NCBI GenBank assembly: GCA_002726235.1
Contig: PBSN01000007.1
Span: 41,813 to 105,812 of the forward strand
Direction: 5' to 3'
From: Nitrospiraceae bacterium
GTDB taxonomy: Bacteria; Nitrospirota; Nitrospiria; Nitrospirales; UBA2166
Length of the DNA: 64,000 nucleotides
Shown here one piece after another: positions 19,500 through 29,353 of the stretch. The notes beneath the pieces are model-generated. The model was not told where the DNA came from, did not search any database, and saw only the letters and a program-made list of their open reading frames with translations. Positions within the stretch are counted from its first letter, which is position 1; each line of letters opens with the position of its first letter. Made by a program: the position numbers and the translations under genes.

Positions 19500-20216
19500 A
19501 TGGAAAGAGCGAAATGGAAGAAATCATTGTTGCTCTTAGCGCTAGTAATCCCGCTTCTTTTCGTCTTGTCGTTCCCCCAGACCTCGTCAGCACAGTTGCC
19601 TTTCCATGTGAATGGAAACTTCTTCTTTCAGGCTGGGGGTAAGTTCCTTATGAACGATAGGGCGAATGAGCCGTTCACGGACTTCTTTTCGGGTTCGACG
19701 GGAACGGAGCCAGCGGATAATACCGCGGGCTGGTATGTCGGAATGGGTATTGACATGCCGCTCTGGGAACTACCGTGGGGAGATGTCATCGTTGGAACCA
19801 TCAACATTGATGTAGGTCATTTTGACCAAGCTGATAAAACGTTTTTAACCGCGCAGGGCTTGCCGTCGCTAACTGCTCCGGGTCGTGGACAAGATCTGAA
19901 GCAACAGGGTGGGTTGACGACGATGGGCATCATGGTGCACCCGAAGTGGCGCATTGCGGCACTTTCGACGGAGGTGAACGGGAAACTTATTCAGCCGTGG
20001 ATTATTCCCTTCGGATTTGAAGTGCAGGCATTCGCACCACCGACAGCTGGGATGAACATCTTTGATGTGGGGTCAATTTTTGGTGTCGGCGTTGACATGG
20101 TGTTGACGAAGCGGTTGGTGGTCGGTATCGATAACCGGTGGCATGTTGGCACCGGCCAGTCTCGTATTGACACACTGAATACGACCGTTGGGGGATACGT
20201 CGGAATCCGCTTCTAG
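19500..20216 (+). CDS. Outer membrane protein-like paralog 2
   Basis: MERAKWKKSLLLLALVIPLLFVLSFPQTSSAQLP leader; ANEPFTDFFSG, WIIPFGFEVQAFAPP; C-terminal GGYVGIRF. Confidence 0.8.
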   Translation: MERAKWKKSLLLLALVIPLLFVLSFPQTSSAQLPFHVNGNFFFQAGGKFLMNDRANEPFTDFFSGSTGTEPADNTAGWYVGMGIDMPLWELPWGDVIVGTINIDVGHFDQADKTFLTAQGLPSLTAPGRGQDLKQQGGLTTMGIMVHPKWRIAALSTEVNGKLIQPWIIPFGFEVQAFAPPTAGMNIFDVGSIFGVGVDMVLTKRLVVGIDNRWHVGTGQSRIDTLNTTVGGYVGIRF

Positions 20217-20281
20217 CGGGACGACGTCCTAAGTAACCAAGGATGACCTGCAACATGCGACATATACGGGAGGATTTGACA

Positions 20282-20971
20282 ATGGAAAGAGCGAGATGGA
20301 AGACTACATTATTGCTCTTGGCATGGCTATTCCCGCTTCTGTTCATCCCGGTCTTCCCCCAGCTATCATGGGCTCAGATGCCGGTTGAGGTGAATGGATC
20401 AACCTACTGGGGAGGCGGAATTGCCGGCTTGATCAATGATCGAGCAAATGAAATGTTTACTGACTTAAACTCGTCTCTCACGGGGAGCAAGCCAAATGAT
20501 GACACGCTTGGCTGGTACGTGAGTACGGGTATGGAAATCCCAATCTGGGGCCGCTCAAATGGACACGTCATTTTGGGCGAAATTAACATGGATTTTAGGA
20601 AGTTTGGTGGTGAGGAGGCGGGTTTCCCGGGCAGTGGGGGCGGTAAAGGTTCGGGTTTCGAGATCCATAGAGTCGACTTGATTCAGATTTCAGCCAGTTT
20701 CTCGCCGAAATATCGTTTCGATAACTTTCACTCATCTGGGCGGATCTGGCCGTGGATTATTCCAGTTGGCTTAGAGCTTGGTGCGATAAGCCCTCCAGGG
20801 CCTGACGTCAATCCGATTGATATTGGTACAGTTCATGGGTTTGGCGTTGATTATATGTTGAACCGCTACTTTATCGTCGGTGTTGATTTTCGGTATCACT
20901 TGGCCTCAGGTATCAATGCAATTGAAACCAGCAGCTTCACTTCAGGTGTGAAGGTCGGGCTACGGTTCTGA
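20282..20971 (+). CDS. Outer membrane protein-like paralog 3
   Basis: MERARWKTTLLLLAWLFPLLFIPVFPQLSWAQMP leader; NDRANEMFTDLNSSLTG, WIIPVGLELGAISPP; C-terminal KVGLRF. Confidence 0.8.
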   Translation: MERARWKTTLLLLAWLFPLLFIPVFPQLSWAQMPVEVNGSTYWGGGIAGLINDRANEMFTDLNSSLTGSKPNDDTLGWYVSTGMEIPIWGRSNGHVILGEINMDFRKFGGEEAGFPGSGGGKGSGFEIHRVDLIQISASFSPKYRFDNFHSSGRIWPWIIPVGLELGAISPPGPDVNPIDIGTVHGFGVDYMLNRYFIVGVDFRYHLASGINAIETSSFTSGVKVGLRF

Positions 20972-20983
20972 GGATTTGAGGAG

Positions 20984-22336
20984 GTGGTGCTGATGAAACG
21001 ATGGGCTGTAAAAGTTGCGAGATGGAGGGAACCAATCATGAGAAAACATGGGCCAACAACCAGGTTCGGCCCTGGGGTCCGATACGGGCTCTTGGCGCTG
21101 ACTGTGGTCGGTATGATGGTGGGTCCAGTCATTTCTTCAGTGCTGGCGCAAGTTGTCACTCTAACGCCAACCGAAGGGGGGGCGGCTCTGGGTGTTCAGC
21201 CTGGGACTGCGACCATCGATGTTAAGCAAAACGGAAATGCGAAAGTTACATTTGACCTTTCTGGGATACCGGCGCCAAACCCAGGCCGTGAGTGTCGTGG
21301 TCTGGACAGTGACCAGTCATTGTTGTCCGGGTGGTTTCGGTTTATCAATGACGCTGGGGAATCCACGGTTAATGCGGATAACCTAGTCGAGCGGTGGGGG
21401 CCTCCACCAACTATTATTGAGGATGCTCCTGAAGGGTGCGTTGCGGAATATCCGATTTCGCGAGGGAGAAAGCCGTTCGACCCAGAGAATCCTGAGAGTA
21501 CAGATCGAGGCGGAGGGACATCTGGCTGTTATGGGAAGGCTCCAAACGTGATTACGTGGAGTCCGATAGCCAAATCGACGGCTGGCTTCACTGCCGGGAT
21601 GGGTGGAACTTCGCGTCCTGATCCGAACGGGTTTGTGTCTGATATAGACGGCGATGCGAATGCAACCCTGAAGACCAATTTTGACCCTACCGATGGGGCA
21701 ACGACACCGTTGGTTCTGAATCCATGGCATTTTGGATCGAGTGTTCCACCGTTCTGGGCGCAATGTACGAATCCAAAGGTCACTCCCGCACCGCCGGTCT
21801 GCCTTGCTGCTGGAGGAAAGCTCCGGGCGAATGACAGCGGGTATAAGCGGGTATATGAGAACAAGCCATTCAATGACCATGTTGGCCCGAATGGCGAACG
21901 CATTCCGTCGAGAATACCGGGTATCGGGGTGATCGGTGAGATGAATACTTTTGGCGAAGTTGATGAGAGGGCATATGGTCGAGGCCTTATTTTTGATATC
22001 AACGGACCCTGTGACAACAATCCTCTCGCCAGAACGCCGTGTGGGCCTGGTGGGTTTGGAAAAGAAGGTGGTCCTCCGGCACATCCGGCTGGGCGAGATA
22101 TGATGGGCTTCCCGCCGAAGCCTGGGAGTGCAAAGGGTCAGCGGTTCCAAGTTCCTGATGAAAAGGGACGGCAAACTCTTGCTCGAGCAGAGGCGACGCA
22201 CATATCGGTTGTTCTGCACAACGATTGTTTGACGCATGGTCACATTCCTGGGCATGGGCCAGGGATTGGACTTCCTCCACCGGCGCAAGGGTTGCCGGAT
22301 GATTTTGTCGAGATCTTGAGAGGAGAAATACGATGA
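20984..22336 (+). CDS. Large secreted hypothetical protein, Gly/Pro/Cys-containing
   Basis: Signal-like RYGLLALTVVGMMVGPVISSVLAQ; C-terminal CLTHGHIPGHGPGIG. Confidence 0.75.
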   Translation: MVLMKRWAVKVARWREPIMRKHGPTTRFGPGVRYGLLALTVVGMMVGPVISSVLAQVVTLTPTEGGAALGVQPGTATIDVKQNGNAKVTFDLSGIPAPNPGRECRGLDSDQSLLSGWFRFINDAGESTVNADNLVERWGPPPTIIEDAPEGCVAEYPISRGRKPFDPENPESTDRGGGTSGCYGKAPNVITWSPIAKSTAGFTAGMGGTSRPDPNGFVSDIDGDANATLKTNFDPTDGATTPLVLNPWHFGSSVPPFWAQCTNPKVTPAPPVCLAAGGKLRANDSGYKRVYENKPFNDHVGPNGERIPSRIPGIGVIGEMNTFGEVDERAYGRGLIFDINGPCDNNPLARTPCGPGGFGKEGGPPAHPAGRDMMGFPPKPGSAKGQRFQVPDEKGRQTLARAEATHISVVLHNDCLTHGHIPGHGPGIGLPPPAQGLPDDFVEILRGEIR

Positions 22337-23316
22337 AACGTATGATAGTGGTCATGTTGGTCGGGTTTGCTCTTGTGATGGCTGCTCCGGTCGGCTCCCT
22401 GCTTGGATCGTCGAGCGACGCTTTGGCCGCGGGGCCAGGGGAAAAAATGATCAAGATGTTCAAGGCGCCCTTCCTGAGCCTTCCGCTCCGCGGGTTTTAC
22501 TATCCACCCGCAGTGGAAACTGACAACTTTGCGACGGTCAAGGTGTTTGAGTCTGGACAGGGAGTGCGACACTCTGAGTTGAGGTATACGTTTAGAGGGT
22601 TAACGGCTAACACGGTGCATACCTTGTGGTTTGTCAACCTGTTTATGATTACGCGTCATAGCGCGTTCCCTGGCGTTGCTCCACCAAGTCCGCAGGGGAA
22701 TCCCTACTTGCCGTGGACCTCTGGGACGGCTGGTGTAGGGTATGATGCAGATGGCGACGGTGTTCTGACTTGTGGGGAGGGTGTTAGAGGCTTTGACCCC
22801 GTTCTTACCACGGAAGAACCGACGCCGGGTAACATGAATGGTGTGGCCTTTGGAACTGGGCAGTCACCGACGTTTGACCAGAATTCCTTCTGTACAAATG
22901 AATGGGGACATGCAAATCCAGTGATTCGGTTGCCCTACGACATTACGACAAAAAATGTCCCGGCACAGACGCCTCCTCTTTTCCAAACGGAGGTAGTCGA
23001 GTTTCCAAATGGCGAAACTCTGAAGCACCGACATGTTATCGATATTTCATACAAGCGTCTCTACGATGAGAATCCAGACTCTCCTCGGTTTGGTTTTCAA
23101 AAGGTTGATAACCTTGGACGGCCAATTTTTCAGACTTGGAGGCTCATTCCGATGGTGGTCTGTACCCACTATGATGGAGGTATTGGCATGACCCATGGCC
23201 ATCACCCTGGCAATGGGCCTGGGACTGGTCCTACTCCAACGGCGTTCGGGACGGATCATGAGTGTTTGATGGCGGCGATGCCAACCACTCAGGCACGAGA
23301 CACACAAGAGGATTAG
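22333..23316 (+). CDS. Large secreted hypothetical protein, partner of preceding gene
   Basis: Signal peptide MKRMIVVMLVGFALVMAAPVG; DADGDGVLTCGE; MTHGHHPGNGPGTG; 4-bp overlap with upstream CDS. Confidence 0.78.
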   Translation: MKRMIVVMLVGFALVMAAPVGSLLGSSSDALAAGPGEKMIKMFKAPFLSLPLRGFYYPPAVETDNFATVKVFESGQGVRHSELRYTFRGLTANTVHTLWFVNLFMITRHSAFPGVAPPSPQGNPYLPWTSGTAGVGYDADGDGVLTCGEGVRGFDPVLTTEEPTPGNMNGVAFGTGQSPTFDQNSFCTNEWGHANPVIRLPYDITTKNVPAQTPPLFQTEVVEFPNGETLKHRHVIDISYKRLYDENPDSPRFGFQKVDNLGRPIFQTWRLIPMVVCTHYDGGIGMTHGHHPGNGPGTGPTPTAFGTDHECLMAAMPTTQARDTQED

Positions 23317-23358
23317 CATCACGTAGAGATAGTTTAAATACGGTTTGTATTCGGCAGG

Positions 23359-23389
23359 ACGGCCTGCGTAACGGTGTTACGCAGGCCGT
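23359..23389 (+). terminator. Strong stem-loop, putative terminator of secreted-protein operon
   Basis: ACGGCCTGCGTAAC-ggt-GTTACGCAGGCCGT, 14-bp perfect stem followed by TT. Confidence 0.7.
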
Positions 23390-23436
23390 TTGGCGTTGTT
23401 AGCGAGTTTGTCACGATCAGGAGGGGTTCTCGAGAG

Positions 23437-23838
23437 GTGGTTGCGTTGATTGTCAGTCTCGTTGTTTTGACGTTTCCGATCTCAGTCGGTGCCTATCATA
23501 CCCCTGATCATTTTTGTGAACAGTGTGTTGCTGAGAGTTGCGGTGGTGGGGCTTCCGATCGGAATTATTTATGGTGTGTTTCTTCAGCGTGCGGCATCGA
23601 GTGTGAGGTTTGGGTGGCGGATAGGTTCGGGGCGACTGATGGGTGTGTGGCGCAGTGTGATGCGATGCTGGAAACTTGCCAAATGGCCTCGGAAGACTCC
23701 GGTGGCCTGATTGATGATTATTGTGCGGATACCGCTCAAGCGTGTTACGTTGATTGTGAAGGTGGAGTAGAAGACGAGGATGATATGTATATCGAGGAAG
23801 GTGGGGAAGACGGATACGCTGTCTTGGATGAGGAGTGA
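23437..23838 (+). CDS. Small secreted Cys-rich protein with acidic tail
   Basis: GTG start after AGGAGGGG; signal MVALIVSLVVLTFPISVGA; many Cys; tail EDEDDMYIEEGGEDGYAVLDEE. Confidence 0.6.
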   Translation: MVALIVSLVVLTFPISVGAYHTPDHFCEQCVAESCGGGASDRNYLWCVSSACGIECEVWVADRFGATDGCVAQCDAMLETCQMASEDSGGLIDDYCADTAQACYVDCEGGVEDEDDMYIEEGGEDGYAVLDEE

Positions 23839-23861
23839 TGGGGTGGGGTAGATTCGTGGTG

Positions 23862-24509
23862 CTACCGTCCTGAGAGAAAGATATTTCCGTAGTATGCGAT
23901 CGCGGATTGCTTGGAGTTGTCGGTATCCGTCATCAGAGCAATCCCATTAGCAAACCGTGCATCCTCACTAAAATACCGGCGGTAATCGTCGCGAATATTT
24001 CGTTTCTGTATGACCCACTGTCCGACATTGGTGTTTTTGGATTGCACTGCAATTACTATGGAATGGCGTGTATACGCGCTTTGCCATGATGAGTTGATTG
24101 GCTGGTCGCTCGACCATACATAGGTCAGGAAACGACTGCGCCGAAACATGCCCCCATTTTGAAAAATGACATATACTCGTGCAGGGTAGTCATCTCCAGC
24201 CTTCGTAAGTTCATCCAATCCTCGCAACGTGTTATTAACACGCCACGACCAGTTTAGGTATGGGGTTTTATCGAGAGCAATATCAACCAACTTGTACAGA
24301 CCTGAAGCAGAGGCTGAACTTTTGGCCATGAGTGCCCGTTTTCCATCAACTTGCCCCAAGGCGTAAGTCGTTTTTCCTTTAAATTGTTTCTCTTTCCATC
24401 CAGTCAGGTCACCTGCTTCAAAGTTTCCAATTGTTACGATCATGATAGCAAAGTATACCTGAAGTTGATCTGTCTCGTTTAAGTGTGGCGTTTGACACCC
24501 TGTTTTCAT
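23862..24509 (-). CDS. DUF3047-like protein
   Basis: C-terminal part of 452-aa ORF: FQNGGMFRRSRFLTYVWSS...DDYRRYFSEDARFANGIALMTDTDNSKQSAIAYYGNIFLSGR; rest is antisense to hemE. Confidence 0.65.
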   Translation of the reverse strand: MKTGCQTPHLNETDQLQVYFAIMIVTIGNFEAGDLTGWKEKQFKGKTTYALGQVDGKRALMAKSSASASGLYKLVDIALDKTPYLNWSWRVNNTLRGLDELTKAGDDYPARVYVIFQNGGMFRRSRFLTYVWSSDQPINSSWQSAYTRHSIVIAVQSKNTNVGQWVIQKRNIRDDYRRYFSEDARFANGIALMTDTDNSKQSAIAYYGNIFLSGR

Positions 24510-24530
24510 CACCCGTAGAATGTTTCCGCA

Positions 24531-25583
24531 ATGAATGGACAGTCCAATGATCGTTTTCTGAAAGCGTGTCGGCGAGAACCCGTTGACTGTACCCCAGTCT
24601 GGTTCATGCGCCAAGCTGGCCGATACATGACGGAATATCGGAAGATACGGGAACAGTACGACATTTTGACGGTCTGCAAGACCCCAGAGCTTTCCGCAGA
24701 AGTAACTATGCAGCCGGTCCAACGCTTGGATATTGATGCGGCGATCATTTTTGCGGATATTCTTCTCCCGTTGGAGCCCATGGGTCTCAATCTGGAGTTC
24801 TCCGCAGGAGAAGGACCGGTGATCCATAATCCAGTTCGAGATAGCATCGGGGTGAGCGCGCTGAATGAAGTCGATGGCGATAGCCTTCGCTATGTCGGCG
24901 ACGCGATTCGGTTGGCGCAACGAAGGCTTCAAGAACAGCCGTGTCCTATTCCGTTGATAGGGTTTGCAGGCGCACCATTTACGCTCGCTAGTTATGCTAT
25001 AGAAGGAGGGGCGTCGCGTAATTACATCTATACGAAAGGAATGATGTACGGAGATCCAACGGCATGGCATGCGCTCATGGGAAAGCTGTCTCATGTCGTT
25101 ACGGAGTATCTTCGAAGTCAAATCCACGCTGGAGCCCAGGTTGTTCAACTTTTTGATAGTTGGGTGGGATGTTTGAATCCGGATGACTATCGCGAGTATG
25201 TGCTTCCACACGTGCAGCAAATCATATCGAGTTTACGTAATGAAACGGTGCCGATCATTCATTTTGGCACTGGTACTGCCACCTTGTTGGAGTTAATGAA
25301 GGAGGCTGGCGGGGATGTCATCGGGGTCGATTGGAGGACGCATATTGACGACGCATGGCAGTGTCTTGGTCCGGATGTCGCAGTACAAGGCAATCTTGAT
25401 CCAGTCACACTGTTTGCTCCAATTCCAGAAATTCGGCGCCGTGTTTCGGATATTATGCGGCGTGTCGCAAAACGGCCTGGACACATCTTTAACCTCGGAC
25501 ACGGGATTTTGCCACAGACACCAGTTGAGCATGTCCAAGCCGTGGCGAAGATGGTTCACGAGCTGAGTGCCAACCCATCGTGA
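24531..25583 (+). CDS. hemE: Uroporphyrinogen decarboxylase
   Basis: CTPVWFMRQAGRYMTEYRKIRE; FAGAPFTLASYAIEGG; NLGHGILPQTPVEHV. Confidence 0.98.
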   Translation: MNGQSNDRFLKACRREPVDCTPVWFMRQAGRYMTEYRKIREQYDILTVCKTPELSAEVTMQPVQRLDIDAAIIFADILLPLEPMGLNLEFSAGEGPVIHNPVRDSIGVSALNEVDGDSLRYVGDAIRLAQRRLQEQPCPIPLIGFAGAPFTLASYAIEGGASRNYIYTKGMMYGDPTAWHALMGKLSHVVTEYLRSQIHAGAQVVQLFDSWVGCLNPDDYREYVLPHVQQIISSLRNETVPIIHFGTGTATLLELMKEAGGDVIGVDWRTHIDDAWQCLGPDVAVQGNLDPVTLFAPIPEIRRRVSDIMRRVAKRPGHIFNLGHGILPQTPVEHVQAVAKMVHELSANPS

Positions 25584-27043
25584 AGGTCACGATTATTGGG
25601 GGAGGCATTGCTGGCCTGGCAACTGCCTACTCCTTGCTGAAACACGCTGATTCAGCAAATATTCCTGTCTCCTGTACGCTCGTCGAGTCTGCGCAACACT
25701 TCGGCGGCAAGATCCTGACCGAATTGATCGATGATTTTGTTATCGAGGGTGGCCCTGATTCGTTTCTCTCATATAAGCCGTGGGGTGTTGGGTTGTGTCG
25801 AGAACTTGGGCTTGGTGATCGCCTCATGGGCACGAATACGAAACATCATCGAACCTATGTTCTCTATAACGGGAGTCTCAGGGAGTTTCCCGAGGGGATG
25901 GTGACGCTGTCACCCTCTCAATCCCTGCCATTGCTGATGAGTCCGCTTCTCTCGTGGGCGGGAAAATTTCGATTGGTTATGGAACCTTTTATTGCCAAAG
26001 CAGCAACTGGTGGAACCGATGAATCGTTAGCGAGTTTTTTTCAACGACGGTTTGGGGTCGAGGTTTTCGAACGGCTCATTGAGCCGTTGATGACTGGGAT
26101 TTATGCAGGTGATGCGGAGCAGTTGAGTCTCAAGGCGACGTTTCCGCGGTTTCTTGATTTTGAACAACAATACGGAAGTATTATCAAAGGAATGCTGGCA
26201 AGTCGTCGACAGAGAATGAAAACAAAGCTTGACACTAACGCGCGACTGACGACATTCGTCACCCTTCGCGGGGGCCTTGCTGAGATGGTTCGTGCACTGG
26301 TCGCGTCTCTGGAGCGCATTGGGAAAGAAAAAATGTTGTTGCGAACCGGTGTCAAGGTCACTGGTCTCACCAAGTTAGTTTCAGGGAAAAATCCCAAGTA
26401 TGAAGTAAAATTAAGGAGTGGGGAGAGTCTCATCAGTGATGCGGTCGTGCTGGCGACGCCCGCATTTACAGCAGCAGATTTGTTAATGGCTATCGATAAA
26501 GGGATTACTGACCAGTTGCGTTACATTCCGTACACGAGTACGGCAACGGTCTCATTAGCGTATCCGGTAGCAAGTCTTTCACATGCTCACTCTTTGAACG
26601 GGTTTGGTTTTGTTATTCCCCGGGTTGAGAATCGTCTGTTGGTCGCTTCGACATGGACCTCAACAAAATGGGCGCATCGGTCCCCGAGTGATCACGTGCT
26701 TATTCGGTGTTATCTTGGAGGTGTCGGGCGGGAAGACGTTGTGTTTCGAGATGATCAAGACATCGTTCATCTCGTACGGAAAGAACTGCGAGATATTCTT
26801 GATATCACTGCTGATCCAGCATTATCGCGAATATATCGATGGAAGAATGCCATTCCGCAGTATCTGGTTGGACATCTTGATCGGCTTGTTGAGATTGAAA
26901 AACGTTTAATTCAGTATCCTGGGTTGTGTGTGACAGGATCAGCCTACCGGGGTGTGGGTTTGCCGGATTGTATTCACGAAGGTGACCTGACTGCGAAAAA
27001 AATAGTCGATTACTTCCTGGACTCAGGGTTGGTAAAACAATAG
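25580..27043 (+). CDS. hemY: Protoporphyrinogen/coproporphyrinogen oxidase
   Basis: IIGGGIAGLATAYSL; GGPDSFLSYKPWGVGLCRELGLGD; GLCVTGSAYRGVGLPDCI. Confidence 0.95.
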   Translation: MKVTIIGGGIAGLATAYSLLKHADSANIPVSCTLVESAQHFGGKILTELIDDFVIEGGPDSFLSYKPWGVGLCRELGLGDRLMGTNTKHHRTYVLYNGSLREFPEGMVTLSPSQSLPLLMSPLLSWAGKFRLVMEPFIAKAATGGTDESLASFFQRRFGVEVFERLIEPLMTGIYAGDAEQLSLKATFPRFLDFEQQYGSIIKGMLASRRQRMKTKLDTNARLTTFVTLRGGLAEMVRALVASLERIGKEKMLLRTGVKVTGLTKLVSGKNPKYEVKLRSGESLISDAVVLATPAFTAADLLMAIDKGITDQLRYIPYTSTATVSLAYPVASLSHAHSLNGFGFVIPRVENRLLVASTWTSTKWAHRSPSDHVLIRCYLGGVGREDVVFRDDQDIVHLVRKELRDILDITADPALSRIYRWKNAIPQYLVGHLDRLVEIEKRLIQYPGLCVTGSAYRGVGLPDCIHEGDLTAKKIVDYFLDSGLVKQ

Positions 27044-27399
27044 CATGGGCAATTGGGAGATGCGGATTTGAACTTGGGGGTGCTTGGGGGATGTGCTGGC
27101 GGTTCTCATCTCTTCCCGTCTCTAGGTATGCGCACGCTGTGTTTCTCAGTGAGATTCAAAATCGCCTCTGGCCAATGAGCCATGTTATTATTCTGTAGCC
27201 CAGTGTGGGCTCGAATGAGAGGCACGGCCCATCCAATCGTTGAAATAATCTGTGGCCAATGTGAGAGTGCTTCATGCTGATTGTTGGTTGCGATCATTGA
27301 GCAGTCTGGATACAAGGTATCATGGAGATATTGACAAGCGTTTGCGGGGTCGTTGTATGGTGGAAAAACACTCTGCGGCTGTGACTAGTTTCGAAAATT

Positions 27400-27633
27400 A
27401 TGGATATTGTTGTTAACGACGAGCCTTGTCAGGTTGATGAAGGCCTTTTGGTGAGTGGGCTTCTTGCGCAGTTAGGATTGTCGTTAAGGTATCTTGTGGT
27501 GGAGCGAAATCGCGTGATTATTCCTCATGACGCGTTTGACACAACGGTTTTGGCTGCCGATGATCGCGTGGAGGTTATTCGTTTTATTGGAGGGGGATGC
27601 GATCAATACACCCCGCATAATAGCAGAATATAA
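27400..27633 (+). CDS. thiS: Sulfur carrier protein ThiS
   Basis: Small ubiquitin-fold ORF with VEVIRFIGGGCDQYTPHNSRI near C-terminus; upstream of thiG. Confidence 0.8.
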   Translation: MDIVVNDEPCQVDEGLLVSGLLAQLGLSLRYLVVERNRVIIPHDAFDTTVLAADDRVEVIRFIGGGCDQYTPHNSRI

Positions 27634-27650
27634 TATAGTGGTGAGGTAGG

Positions 27651-28475
27651 GTGATTGACGTGAAGAACACGACGCTAGAGGAACAGGCGAAGATTTCGGC
27701 AGGTGTTGATCCAGATCTGTTAGTGATCGCCGGGATGGAATTCAAATCTCGTCTTTGGGTTGGCACTGGAAAGTATAAAGATTTTCGTGAAACGAAGCAG
27801 GCCATTGAGGCCTCGGGTGCCGAAGTGGTAACGGTGGCCGTGCGGCGTGTTAATATCACAGACCGAGGGCAAGAGAATCTGCTTGATTATATTGATCCCA
27901 AGAAGTACTACATTCTCCCCAATACCGCGGGGTGTTATACAGTTGAGGATGCTCTTCGAGTGTCTAGGCTTGCTAGGACTGCCGGCATCTCTGATATGGT
28001 AAAGCTTGAGGTCATTGGAGATGAGCAGACGCTGTTTCCTGATACAGAAGGCTTGATCGAAGCTGCGAGAATTTTAGTCAAAGAAGGATTCATCGTTTTG
28101 CCGTATACAAATGATGATCCCATCGTGGCGAGAAAACTTGTTGATGTGGGATGTCCGGCTGTCATGCCACTCGCAGCACCAATTGGATCAGGCCTGGGTA
28201 TTCGGAATCCTTATACCCTGCGTATTATTCTTGAAACCATTAAGGTGCCAGTGATTGTGGATGCTGGTGTTGGAATCGCATCGGATGCGGCGCTGGCAAT
28301 GGAATATGGTAGTGATGCGGTGTTGATGAATACTGCGATTGCCGGCGCAAAGGATCCAGTCAAAATGGCACGTGCCATGAACTATGGAGTCCAAGCAGGC
28401 CGCCTAGCTTATCTGGCTGGGCGAATACCGAAGAAATTATACGCCACAGCGAGTAGCCCTGAACCGGATCTTTAA
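27651..28475 (+). CDS. thiG: Thiazole synthase ThiG
   Basis: [65 protein letters not shown]. Confidence 0.98.
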   Translation: MIDVKNTTLEEQAKISAGVDPDLLVIAGMEFKSRLWVGTGKYKDFRETKQAIEASGAEVVTVAVRRVNITDRGQENLLDYIDPKKYYILPNTAGCYTVEDALRVSRLARTAGISDMVKLEVIGDEQTLFPDTEGLIEAARILVKEGFIVLPYTNDDPIVARKLVDVGCPAVMPLAAPIGSGLGIRNPYTLRIILETIKVPVIVDAGVGIASDAALAMEYGSDAVLMNTAIAGAKDPVKMARAMNYGVQAGRLAYLAGRIPKKLYATASSPEPDL

Positions 28476-28572
28476 TAAAGGTTTTCTTTTCCTCTACGGG
28501 TCATTGTGGTGATCCACTCAGCGAGGTCGATGTCACGATGCGTGGATTTCAGTTTGGCGTGAGCCCTTATTC

Positions 28573-29217
28573 ATGCCCCGAATTGATTTTTCTCTCTATC
28601 TGATCACCGACCGGCATAATACTGCTGGTCGCCCTCTCCATGTCGTGCTTAACGCAGCGCTTGAGCATGGTGTTCGTGCAGTTCAGATTCGAGAAAAAGA
28701 TTTACCCGTCCGGTCGCTACTGACTCTTACCAGAGAAATTGCCACACAGACCGAAAGATGTGCTGCCAGGTGTTTCGTTAACGATCGTGTTGATGTGTGT
28801 TTATCCGTTCCTGGTGTTGGGATTCATCTGCGGTCTGACAGCCTTCCGGTTGATAAGGTTCGCCGGTTGGTCGGACCAGATCGACTTATTGCGGTGTCAA
28901 CGCACAGTGTTGATGAGGTTAAGCGTGCGGAACAGCAGGGAGCTGATTTTGTGGTACTGGGTCCGATCTATGATACGCCATCAAAGCGCGCATTTGGGCA
29001 ACCGATTGGACTCGCTGCCATCGATATGGCGCGCAGCAAAAGTAGCTTTCCTGTTTTTGCTATTGGAGGGATCACGCGAGAGAATGTTGGTGAGGTGATG
29101 GGAGTTGGGGCATCAGGGGTTGCTGTAATTTCTGAGATCATGGCAGCCCCGGATGTTGGTCTCACCACGCGGGAGCTATGTTTAGAAATTGCGCGTCACC
29201 GCACAGTAATACGTTGA
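28573..29217 (+). CDS. thiE: Thiamine phosphate synthase
   Basis: LYLITDR; VQIREKDLP; FVNDRVDVCL; DFVVLGPIYDTPSK; VFAIGGI. Confidence 0.96.
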   Translation: MPRIDFSLYLITDRHNTAGRPLHVVLNAALEHGVRAVQIREKDLPVRSLLTLTREIATQTERCAARCFVNDRVDVCLSVPGVGIHLRSDSLPVDKVRRLVGPDRLIAVSTHSVDEVKRAEQQGADFVVLGPIYDTPSKRAFGQPIGLAAIDMARSKSSFPVFAIGGITRENVGEVMGVGASGVAVISEIMAAPDVGLTTRELCLEIARHRTVIR

Positions 29218-29353
29218 GTTGACCACCCTATAGGGCTGTGAAACAATGCCGCAATTATCAGCCGATCGTTTATGTTTGGAGCATGCAAAGGTTTCGGGTT
29301 GATGAGAGATATCAAACTTTGCGGTGAAGTGTGGGAATCTGAGGATATTATTG

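Noticed and set aside
21383-22288. 301-aa minus-strand ORF
   Set aside because: Low-complexity Arg-rich antisense shadow of the secreted protein gene on the plus strand
24510-25220. N-terminal two-thirds of the 452-aa minus ORF 23862..25220
   Set aside because: Antisense to hemE; only the C-terminal part (from about 24509) reads as a real protein
27300-27399. TPP riboswitch upstream of thiS
   Set aside because: No CUGAGA / ACCUGAUC-type THI-box core seen in the leader
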